Shown: positions 17,001 through 24,883 of the stretch, piece after piece | How positions within the stretch are numbered: position 1 is the stretch's first letter | How the letters are laid out: each line of letters opens with the position of its first letter | NCBI GenBank assembly: GCA_050252075.1 | Contig: JBFWLP010000030.1 | Location: 1-32,724 of the forward strand | Direction of reading: 5' to 3' | DNA: 32,724 nucleotides | Origin: JAAYGT01 sp050252075 | GTDB lineage: Bacteria; Pseudomonadota; Gammaproteobacteria; Burkholderiales; Burkholderiaceae_B | Position numbers and translations under genes: made by a program | Notes under the pieces: generated by a model | Told to the model about the DNA's origin: nothing | What the model saw: only the letters and a program-made list of their open reading frames with translations | The model's database searches: none

Positions 17001-20000
17001 CGGTGCACAGGCTATGCCTGACGGCAGCTGGTATATCGCGAATGCTCAGGAGCTTGGCTCCATTACCCAGAGCGTCACCGTGCGTGTGCCTGAAGGTACA
17101 CCGGCGTTCCAGGTTCAGGCGGTGGCCCAGTCTACCGAGGCGGGCGGTTCGACGGCTGTCGGGCAGGCACAGGCCGACGTGGCCATGCCATCTGACGTGA
17201 CGATCGAGATTACGAGTATCGGTGGTGATGATGTCATTGACACCAACGATGCGGCGCTGGGTGAGGTCACAATCCAGGGTACCCTGCAGGGTGTTTCCGA
17301 TGGATCGGCGATGGTGGTTGTCACCGTTGCCGGTACGGATTATGTGGCTACGGTGGCTCCTGACGGCTTGAGCTGGTCAGTGGATATTGATGCCAATGCC
17401 TTGGCCGGGTTGGCTGATTCTTCGGGCAACGGCTCAATCAGTGCGAGTGTCACGGTAACGTCTGCTCAGGGCAGTGCTACCTATATCAGTTCCGAATATC
17501 CGTTTACTGTGGATATCCGTCTGCCCGACTCCGGCGATGCCGCTGCGCTGGGCCTTGAAGATACCGCTCTGGTTTTGACCTGGGCGCATTTCGACATCAA
17601 TTCCGACGGCTTTGATCAGGCACAGTGGGGCATTACCCTTACGCAGTTGCCTGCGAACGGAAGTCTTGAGTTCAAAAATGTCCAGGGAGAATGGGTTGCC
17701 GTTCAGGCCGATCAACGTGTCACCAAGGCTGACATTGACGCCGGGCAGCTGCGTTTTGTTCCCCTTGAAAACGAGTCGGGTTCCGATGCCATGAACGCTT
17801 CCGGTGTTGGTAATGGCCAGGCGGATTACGCGCATATTGGTTTCGTACCTTATTACGGCTTGCTGGAGGGCGGTGCGGAGACCATTCGCATCGACGTTTC
17901 CCCGGTTGTGGATACGCCCTATCTGGAAGTTGAGCAGATCAGTTCGGTGAACCATGCGGCGGAGTACAGCTTTGAGGGCATTACGATTGCCTACGATAAG
18001 TCCACGGTCAGTGTGTCGGGTATCGAGGGTAATGTATTGGTTCCGCCGTTTGATCTGAAGGGTAGCGGCAATCTGAATCCCAGCTCGCTCAGCACCAAAC
18101 AGGTGGACGTCATTGCGATGCTGGGTACCTTTGCCTCGATCGCGCAGGCCTCTGATCTGCAGGTTGATCCGCAAGGCAAGGATCCGCTAATTTCCATCAA
18201 GGGTGATGATACTGACATCGTGTTCTTTAACGGAAAGTCCACCGACTATACCGTCTCGGGTCTGGAGACGCAGGACAAGAATAAAGCCGGCGTCATTATC
18301 GAGAATGTGCAGGTGACTGATCCCGAAGGGACCACCGTCGATATTTCGCGCGTGAAGGGGCTGGTGTTTGGTGATGGCCAGGCTTACATGTTTGACGATA
18401 ACGGCGGGGATATCAATGTGGAGACGAGCGGCGGGTTCGAAGAGGTTACGCTTGACCTCGCTGCCGCCCTGATGGATCTGGATGGCAGTGAGAGCCTTTC
18501 CGGAATTACGCTCACGAATATCCCGGCGGGTGTCACCATCGATGGGGCGCTGTCTCAGGGGAATGGCGTGTGGTTCATTCCGAACACCGATGATACGCCC
18601 GCGATCGGCCAGGAAATATCCATGCGGGTACCTTATGGCGCAGAGTCCTTTGTGGTTCAGGCCAGCGTCACCGCCACGGAGCAAGACGGGCAGTCTGCAG
18701 ATTCTTCCTTGTCTGTTGCCGTCGAGGTTCTCCCCGACCCGTATGCGCTATTCGGCGGCGACACTGTCAATGATCCCGACGACTCCGACGACGACTCCGA
18801 CGACGAATCCGACGACGAGGATGGTTCGGGCGCCGACGATGACCAGGACGGTGATTCCGGCAGTGATGCGCCGGTGCTTACCGGTGAAGACTTGTTGGTC
18901 AACGGCGATTTTTCCTCGTACGGATCCGATACCAACCCCTATTCGGCGGGCAATATTTATCAGGGATTCATCGGCTGGCAGGAGACCGGCCCGCTGACGG
19001 ACGGCTATTGGCGCATGAATGGCAAGCCTTACGTTGGTGTCTGGGAAGATACGATCGCGCCGTCTTCGCTGACCCAAACTGTCAGCGGCGTGACAGGCGG
19101 TTCGGTTGTTCAGTTCCAGGTAGCCTGGAACAATCCCGACCATCAATGGGGCGATACCGGAAACAGCGTGTCGTTCACTGTGCGCTATGCCGGCGTGGAT
19201 TACGTTGCCGTCACTACGCCGGCACCTACACCGCAAGGTTCGCAGGGCATTTCCTCCGCCTCGATCACCGCCGGCAATGGTGCTACCGTCGACGTTGATT
19301 CCGTCGACGCATGGCTGCAAGAGCCCGGTTCCAGCGGCGGTAACAGTCGTCGCCCCGATGATTTGTCGGTATTCCAGACGGTCAATGTGACATTGCCCGA
19401 TGACGTCCCTGAATCTGGTGTGTTTGAACTGCGCTGGGAGCCTTCCGCGCAAGGAGGTTCGCTGGCCGACGACGTGATGGTAGCGAACGTGAAGCTGCTT
19501 CAGGCCGAGGTTATCAGCGATTTGGAGGATGACGAGGATGTCAGCCTGGCCGGACTGATTCCGGAAGACGAAGAGGAGCTGTTCGGGGTTGACGATCAAG
19601 ATGCCGACGAGGAGTCCGACGCGCGTGATGGACCGGACGAGGATGATGAAGCGGACGACGATGACGCTCTGGATGAGCGTGGCGGTTCCGACGACGAAGA
19701 TGCCGATGATGAAGGCGACGCCATCGGCAATGAGTTTACAGAGGAGGAAGACGAGAACGAAGGCGAGGATGCTCTTCAGGCGCAGGACGACTCGCCGGAG
19801 GATGGCGCTTTTGACGAGGAAGACGGGCCGTTGTCCGAGTCGGCACTGTTCGAAGATGCTGACGATGATTTGCTGGAGAACTTGCCGGAATCGGACGATT
19901 CTGACGAATCTTCAACGGTCGTTGACGATGCCGGCTCCGATGACAGTTCCGGGTCTGGCGCGAACGTCGATGCGCCGGCCGACATCAGCCCTGCAGGCGG

Positions 20001-20067
20001 GCCTTCCCAAGAGGCTATTGACCTGGCGAACGAGTTGACGAAAAATGGCCAGAATCTTGACCAGTAA
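14087..20067 (+). CDS. Giant LapA/BrtA-like surface adhesin with N-terminal retention module (interrupted by an assembly gap)
   Basis: A biofilm-type adhesin secreted by a type I system and held at the cell surface. Residues 1 to about 160 form a LapA-type retention module: it starts MEEIAVVTNVVGEAW, and the cleavage region has ATAAV at residues 118-122. Residues about 190-280 are a proline-rich linker. An Ig-like domain follows, then at least three 102-residue Ig-like repeats containing IDTIAGDDIVNAAESG, identical in DNA. Ten Ns (15568-15577) fall inside them and break the frame artificially. After the repeats come two related modules of about 400 residues, separated by another Ig-like domain. 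Next are an Asp-rich linker, a LLVNGDFSS jelly-roll-like domain, and a very acidic tail of about 150 residues ending at 20067. No RTX nonapeptides (GGxGxD) are seen. With the smallest consistent gap the product is 2049 residues. lapG and lapD follow directly. Confidence 0.88.
15283..15567 (+). repeat. 306-bp Ig-like tandem repeat, copy upstream of the gap
   Basis: 285 bp visible of a 306-bp (102-residue) unit. By eye it matches 15726-16010 base for base. The copy is cut off by the N run. Confidence 0.9.
15568..15577. other. Assembly gap (10 Ns) inside the tandem repeats
   Basis: Ten Ns join two contig ends in the repeat array. The same repeat base, GCACCTGGAG, is at 15441 before the gap and 15578 after it. 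A true register needs a multiple of 306 bp between them, so the missing sequence should be 179 + 306n bases. With 179 the whole adhesin is 6150 bp, exactly divisible by 3. With the literal 10 Ns it is out of frame. Confidence 0.9.
15578..15704 (+). repeat. 306-bp Ig-like tandem repeat, 3' part after the gap
   Basis: 127 bp that match 15441-15567, the last part of the unit. Its 5' part is lost in the gap. Confidence 0.9.
15705..16010 (+). repeat. 306-bp Ig-like tandem repeat, complete copy
   Basis: The one complete unit in the array: 306 bp, 102 residues, in frame with the adhesin. The distance from the end of the previous copy (15704) to the end of this one (16010) sets the period. Confidence 0.9.
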
Positions 20068-20087
20068 CTGACGTGTCACGTCGTTAC
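20064..20087 (+). promoter_or_regulatory. Hairpin across the adhesin stop codon
   Basis: GTAAC-T-GACGT, a GTC loop, then ACGTC-GTTAC form a 10-bp stem with one bulged T. The left arm contains the adhesin TAA stop. There is no T tract, so a full terminator is unlikely. It could pause transcription, protect the upstream mRNA end, or lower lapG expression relative to the adhesin. Confidence 0.4.
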
Positions 20088-20127
20088 GCTGCTTCATAGG
20101 CCTTCTTTGGGGTTGTCTCGTTTCCTC

Positions 20128-20796
20128 ATGCATGCCAGAGCGTCCCTAGCGCTCTGGCTCTTCTTTCTGGGCGCTCTTTGCGGGGCAGTTTCCGCCAGTG
20201 CGTTTCAGTTCGACCCCGCGGCCATACGCGGTGTTGCTCTGGCGTTGTACGGCAACGCCGGCACGGCGAGGGTGGATGCGTGGCTTGCCATGCTGGATTC
20301 GTCCTCGCATTTGTCCGACATCGAGAAACTACGGCGTGTAAACCTTTTCTGGAACACGGCGGTTTCTCAAGCGGAAGACCGCGACGTATGGCAACTTGAA
20401 GATTACTGGGCCACTCCCCTTGAGTCGCTGGGCCGCGGCTTGGGTGATTGCGAAGACTTTGTGATAGCCAAGTACTTTTCGTTGCTCAGGCTGGGAGTTC
20501 CCGCGAATCGGTTGCGATTGATTTATGTGCGCGCGCAGCAACGCGTTGACGGTCGCCTGCAAGCCATTCCTCACATGGTACTGGGCTATTATTCAGCACC
20601 GGATGCCGAGCCGCTGGTCCTAGACAGTTTGCGTGATGATATCCGCAAGGGCGGCGAGCGGGCTGATCTGGCGCCGGTTTTCAGCTTCAATGCAGAAGGT
20701 ATATTTTTACGGGGAACCGAGTCCGGTTCCGTAGACCAGATTGGACGCTGGCGTGGCCTGGTGGCCAGGTTGCGGGCACAAGGATTTGAACCATGA
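20128..20796 (+). CDS. lapG: LapG-type periplasmic calcium-dependent cysteine protease
   Basis: LapG cleaves the N-terminal retention module of the adhesin and so releases it from the cell surface; it is held inactive by LapD bound to c-di-GMP. From ATG 20128 it has 222 residues; an in-frame TTG at 20107 would add seven. A signal peptide is clear (hydrophobic LALWLFFLGALCGAV, then ASA before FQFD). The transglutaminase-like catalytic triad is visible: Cys108 in GDCEDF, His149 in PHMVLGY and Asp166 in LVLDSL. The His-Asp spacing equals that of Pseudomonas LapG. The acidic residues after the cysteine (CED) match the calcium site of the family. The gene lies 60 bp after the adhesin stop, and lapD starts 49 bp downstream. 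Confidence 0.93.
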   Translation: MHARASLALWLFFLGALCGAVSASAFQFDPAAIRGVALALYGNAGTARVDAWLAMLDSSSHLSDIEKLRRVNLFWNTAVSQAEDRDVWQLEDYWATPLESLGRGLGDCEDFVIAKYFSLLRLGVPANRLRLIYVRAQQRVDGRLQAIPHMVLGYYSAPDAEPLVLDSLRDDIRKGGERADLAPVFSFNAEGIFLRGTESGSVDQIGRWRGLVARLRAQGFEP

Positions 20797-20845
20797 GATT
20801 TTTGCCAATGCTTGCTGGGTCTCTGCGTTATTTTGGAAGACTGCC

Positions 20846-22801
20846 ATGTCGCTATTAAACCGATTGCTGATAAGTATTACCGTGGTGGTGCTTGCCGTGC
20901 TGCTGGGCACCCTGGCGCTCAGCACACAATCGGCCCGGACCTATCTGGGGGATCAGCTGAGGGTTCAGGGCGAGAACGCGGCGACGACACTGGCCTTGCT
21001 TCTTTCGCAGGCGGGTGCCGACGACAGGGCGTCGCGCGAGCTGCTCATATCCGCCATGTTTGACTCAGGGCAGTTTGACTCTATTGTTTTCGAGCATGTT
21101 GACGGCACCGAGGTAATTCGACGCAAGCTGGCCGGTCCGGCAACGTCGGGCGAGGTGCCCGACTGGTTTATTGATTTCATTGCACTGCCCGAGCATCGGG
21201 CCACGCGTACGATCAGTCAGGGTTGGCGCCAGTTGGGAAATGTTTCTGTGCAGGTGAGGGCGGACAATGTGCGTCTGGCACTATGGCGCACCACCTTGCA
21301 TACGCTGGCTTTTGTGCTTGCGGCGGGTGTATTGTGGGCACTTTTTGCCGTGTTTCTGGTTCGCTGGTTAAAGCGTGCGCTTCAGCAGGAAGTGGAGCGC
21401 CGGCTTGAGCAGGCGGGTGAGACGGATCATTTGCCAGGCGGTGCGGAGCCGTCCCGTATTGCCGAGTTTGCCGGTGTGGGCTCATTGGTGGCCAGCTTTC
21501 GCGAGAAGGTTGCCGCCAATGAGCAGGAACTGGCTTCCCGCATTGAAAGCCTGGAGCTTGCGCTGAACCAGGACGACGTGACCGGGCTTCCCAATCGCCG
21601 CTACTTTCTGAATGAGCTGCGTCGCGCGATTGATGACGGCTCGGAAGGCGGCGAACCCGGTCGCCCGGGACACATACTGTTGATGCGCATGCGTGACCTT
21701 GCCCGCCTGGGACGAACGGCTTCGCGCCAGGACGTTGATGACTGGTTGCGCATGCTGGCCGACGCCTTGCGCAGCGAACTTGCCCTGACAGATCCTGATG
21801 ATGCCTTGATTGCCCGGCTGAACGGTTCTGATTTCGCGGTTCTGATGCCCGGCCGGGGTGGGCCAGAGGCGTCACGTCTGGCGGCAAACCTGCGCCGTCT
21901 TGCGTTGTCGATACTGCCTCCGGGTGCGGGCAGCGCTCCGTTTCGGTGGGCCTATGTGCTGGCGGATTATCGTCCGGGCAGCCGGATGAGCAGCCTTCTG
22001 TCGCGGCTGGATTATCGAGTGATGCGGGCGGAGAACGCCGGGCAGGACGATATTGAGTATTGTTCCCTGAACGATACGACTGATCCCGATGCGCGAGGAG
22101 GGGACGACTGGCGGGCGCTGCTCATAAACGCACTTGAGTCAGGCCGTGTGGGTATCCAGGTCAGGGAACGTGTGTTTTCGGGCAGCAGGGACACCGTTCA
22201 CATGCACGAGGCAACCTTGCAGATTGATGCCGGGGAAGACGACATCGCTCCGATGTCCGGGTATCTGTTCATGCCGCCGGCGGCACGTCTGGGTTTGTCG
22301 GGAAGTTTCGACTTGCGTGCGCTTGATCTGGGTTTGTCCTGGGTAGGGACTCATCCGGGTGAGCTTGTTATTCGTGTGTCCGCCGCTTCCGTCATCGATC
22401 CCTCGTTTCGGGCCGCTGTCCAGGCGCGCCTGGATGGCGAGCGGGCTGCCGGCCGATCGGTTGACTGTATTTGTCTGGAAATGGATGCCCAATGCTGGGT
22501 CAGCTACCCCCAGGATATCCGGCAGTTTTGTCAGGTGGTGACCCGCCATGGCGCCCGGGTGGGTATGCGGCGACTGGGTCAGCGCCCCGATGCGTTGATG
22601 CACCTGGATCTTGCTCCCATTAGTTATGCCCGATTGGGAGGCGAGTTTTTCGAACAGGTCACCAAGAGCGTGGGAGCCCGGCATTTCCTGCGTTCCGTGC
22701 TTGAATCGGCCCAGGAGCTGGGAATCCGTATTTATGGCGAAGATGTCATTGATGCCGGACTGCGTGCACACATCAAGGATGTTGGCGCTTACGTGGCCTG
22801 A
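20846..22801 (+). CDS. lapD: LapD-type inner-membrane c-di-GMP receptor (degenerate GGDEF-EAL)
   Basis: LapD senses c-di-GMP in the cytoplasm and, when bound, sequesters LapG through its periplasmic domain. From ATG 20846 (GGAAGA upstream) it has 651 residues. An open extension to 20741 overlaps lapG and is not used. The order is: membrane helix about 7-26, periplasmic LapD/MoxY-type domain, second helix about 150-172, HAMP-like linker, GGDEF-type domain (DDVTGLPNRR near 243) and EAL-type domain. The GGDEF signature is reduced to NGSDF near 325. The EAL motif reads HEATL near 451, and the DDFGTG metal motif is replaced by the RRLGQRPD region. So neither cyclase nor phosphodiesterase activity is expected, as in known LapD proteins. 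It converges on the LuxR-type gene with only 17 bp between stops. Confidence 0.92.
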   Translation: MSLLNRLLISITVVVLAVLLGTLALSTQSARTYLGDQLRVQGENAATTLALLLSQAGADDRASRELLISAMFDSGQFDSIVFEHVDGTEVIRRKLAGPATSGEVPDWFIDFIALPEHRATRTISQGWRQLGNVSVQVRADNVRLALWRTTLHTLAFVLAAGVLWALFAVFLVRWLKRALQQEVERRLEQAGETDHLPGGAEPSRIAEFAGVGSLVASFREKVAANEQELASRIESLELALNQDDVTGLPNRRYFLNELRRAIDDGSEGGEPGRPGHILLMRMRDLARLGRTASRQDVDDWLRMLADALRSELALTDPDDALIARLNGSDFAVLMPGRGGPEASRLAANLRRLALSILPPGAGSAPFRWAYVLADYRPGSRMSSLLSRLDYRVMRAENAGQDDIEYCSLNDTTDPDARGGDDWRALLINALESGRVGIQVRERVFSGSRDTVHMHEATLQIDAGEDDIAPMSGYLFMPPAARLGLSGSFDLRALDLGLSWVGTHPGELVIRVSAASVIDPSFRAAVQARLDGERAAGRSVDCICLEMDAQCWVSYPQDIRQFCQVVTRHGARVGMRRLGQRPDALMHLDLAPISYARLGGEFFEQVTKSVGARHFLRSVLESAQELGIRIYGEDVIDAGLRAHIKDVGAYVA

Positions 22802-22818
22802 GTCTGGCTGTTTTCTGA

Positions 22819-23478
22819 TCAGTTCACGCCGTGCACCTTGAGTGCCAGCATCAGGCGGTCTTGTACGCCCATTTTCTCAAAAACGGCCGATAAATGCGCC
22901 CGAACGGTTCGCTCGGTAATGCCCAGTGAGTCGGCAATAAACTGGTTCGACTCCCCGCGCGCTGCGCGTTCAGCAACCTCTCTTTCCCGCTGTGTCAGCC
23001 CCTGCCACCACAGCGGGGCGGCAGGCAGGCGCGCGTCAACCTGACGCAGTATTTTGGCCATGATGGTGCGCCCCAGCCAGATGCCGCCGACCGACAGTGT
23101 TTCCAGGGCCAGTGACAGTGTGTCAACAGGAATATAGCTGTGCAGGTAGCCGCGACAGCCGGCCGCCAGGGCGGTTGCCGCCTCGTCGTCGGAAGGGTGG
23201 GCGCTCGCCGCCAGAACGGTCAGCCCGTTGCTGACATTGGCCCAAGCCGGGTCAGCCCAGGTGGGCAGGTGCGGAAGGTCGGTGTCAATGACCACCAGGT
23301 CCCTGCCGGATTGCCGCCAATTGTCCAGTTCCTTGACCGTTTTCGCGCGTGCCGGCAGAAATTTGTGGTTGGAGATTTCGCGCCAACGCTGCCACATGAC
23401 GTCATCGTGCGTAAGCAGCAGAACGGGCTTGATCTCCACTGTCGTGGACTTGGCAGGGCTATCGCTCGCGGAAGGCAT
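22819..23478 (-). CDS. LuxR-family response regulator at the end of the exporter operon
   Basis: A NarL/LuxR-type transcription regulator of about 219 residues. The N-terminal receiver-like domain keeps the acidic pair (LLTHDD) and a candidate phosphoacceptor (VVIDTDLP), but the conserved lysine is missing (GYLHSY where GYLLK is usual), so normal phosphorylation control is doubtful. The C-terminal HTH is complete: LTQREREVAERAARGESNQ, then FIADSLGITERTVRAHLSAV. ATG 23478 overlaps the end of the adaptor gene by 20 bp; a GTG at 23490 would lengthen the overlap and a GTG at 23439 would remove it. As last gene of the operon it may control the adhesin locus. No sensor kinase is in the window. Confidence 0.85.
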   Translation of the reverse strand: MPSASDSPAKSTTVEIKPVLLLTHDDVMWQRWREISNHKFLPARAKTVKELDNWRQSGRDLVVIDTDLPHLPTWADPAWANVSNGLTVLAASAHPSDDEAATALAAGCRGYLHSYIPVDTLSLALETLSVGGIWLGRTIMAKILRQVDARLPAAPLWWQGLTQREREVAERAARGESNQFIADSLGITERTVRAHLSAVFEKMGVQDRLMLALKVHGVN

Positions 23479-24883
23479 TTTCTTTGGCACGCAAAATGGG
23501 TTTAAGAAGGTACTGGAGTATGGTTCGCTTGCCGGTCATGATATGCACGTCGGCGACCATCCCGGCAATGATGGGTCGGTCGTTGTCACCCACGAATGTA
23601 GTGTCGGTACGTACTTTGACGGTGTAGTAGGAAACGCCCTCCTGGTCAGTGAAAGTGTCGGCGCCGATCTGTTCCACCTGCCCCTGCAGCCCCCCGTAGA
23701 TGGCAAAGTCGTAGGCGGTAAATTTGACGTCGGCACGCTGGCCCAAATGCAAAAAGCCAATATCGCTGGGATTGATCTTGACATCCAGCAGCAAGGTGTC
23801 ATCGGTAGGAACGATCTCTACGATGTCCTTTCCCGATTGAATGACCCCGCCCACGGTGTTGGCAATCAAGGTTTTTACCGTTCCGTTAACCGGGGAGCGC
23901 ACTTCGGTCAGTCGTACCCGGTCGGCCAGGGCCAGTTGGCCCTGGGTCAAGGCCGCCAGGCGGGAGCGTACGTCGGCCAGTTCGGTGCGTGCTTCGTTGC
24001 GCACGGACAGCTGGGCTTCCTTGATTTTGCTTTGCGCTTCCTCAATCGCGGCGCCCAGCCGGGAGATCTGGGCTTCGGCGGCTTGCTGGTCGCCACAATA
24101 GCGGGATACATCGCGTTGCAGGCGCAGCAAATCCACTTCCGAGACGGCACCGCTTTTAAGCAATGGCCGGGTAACGTCCAGTTCACGGGTCGTCAGCGAG
24201 CAACTGGCGGCGGCCTGTTCCCGCTTGGCACGTGTTTCGCGCAGTTCTTCGCGTCGCTGGGTGAGCTGCTGCTCGGCAATATCAATGACAATATTCAGTT
24301 CCTGGGTTTTGGTTTCCCAGATGCGGCGCTCCAGGGTAATGACCTCGGGGGACTCAGTGGCAACGATCTCGGGGGGGTCGAAGTCGGTTCCATTGGCCAA
24401 TGCCTGAAGCCTTGCCGCCTTGGCCTGCAGGGCCAGCCATTCCGAACGGGTTTCGCCCAGGTCGGACGAATAGCGGGTGGGATCCAGCTTCAGCAACACC
24501 TGGCCGGTGGTGACCTGTTCCCCCGGCCGCACCAGAATTTCCTCCACGATACCGCCATCCAGGCTTTGTACGATTTGCACCTGCCGTGACGGCACCACCT
24601 TGCCTTCGCCCCGAACCACCTCATCGACGTTGGCGTAGGCGGCCCAGGTGATAAGGAAAAGCACGACGAGCAGCGCGGTCCAGAGCAACCCGCGGGAGCC
24701 CCGGGCGTCCTGCTCGGCAACCAGCCATTGGGCATCGGCGGCGAGGTCGCTGGGCAAAGGGCGTTTGGTGCGGGCGTCGCCGATAATGACTTTGTCGAAA
24801 ATCCATAGAACGATATCCCGAGGCATGGGCCAGATGGGATAAAAAACGAAGCCGAACAGCGCGCGCAGGAAACGGCCGATCAT
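23459..24883 (-). CDS. lapC: LapC-type HlyD-family periplasmic adaptor of the type I exporter
   Basis: Membrane-fusion protein linking the ABC exporter to the TolC pore, 474 residues. After a cytoplasmic segment of about 65 residues comes one membrane helix (LLWTALLVVLFLITWAAYA), then the lipoyl half-motif VVPSRQVQIVQSLDGGIVEE and a long coiled-coil hairpin (about 110-300; regular heptads such as the IDIAEQQLTQRREELRETRA stretch). The second lipoyl and beta-barrel part includes RSPVNGTVKTL. It belongs to the AprE/LapC/HlyD group. Its start overlaps the lapB stop by 4 bp and its end overlaps the LuxR-type gene, so these genes are translationally linked. Confidence 0.92.
   Translation of the reverse strand: MIGRFLRALFGFVFYPIWPMPRDIVLWIFDKVIIGDARTKRPLPSDLAADAQWLVAEQDARGSRGLLWTALLVVLFLITWAAYANVDEVVRGEGKVVPSRQVQIVQSLDGGIVEEILVRPGEQVTTGQVLLKLDPTRYSSDLGETRSEWLALQAKAARLQALANGTDFDPPEIVATESPEVITLERRIWETKTQELNIVIDIAEQQLTQRREELRETRAKREQAAASCSLTTRELDVTRPLLKSGAVSEVDLLRLQRDVSRYCGDQQAAEAQISRLGAAIEEAQSKIKEAQLSVRNEARTELADVRSRLAALTQGQLALADRVRLTEVRSPVNGTVKTLIANTVGGVIQSGKDIVEIVPTDDTLLLDVKINPSDIGFLHLGQRADVKFTAYDFAIYGGLQGQVEQIGADTFTDQEGVSYYTVKVRTDTTFVGDNDRPIIAGMVADVHIMTGKRTILQYLLKPILRAKENAFRER

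Noticed and set aside
18756..18780. A single RTX-like stretch (FGGDTVNDPDD) in the adhesin
   Set aside because: It does not match the GGxGxDxUx nonapeptide and is not repeated; it is the start of an Asp-rich linker.
23228..24589. A 453-codon open frame on the plus strand opposite the adaptor gene
   Set aside because: Antisense to lapC and the LuxR-type gene, both supported by motifs and gene overlaps; glycine/glutamine-rich shadow composition.
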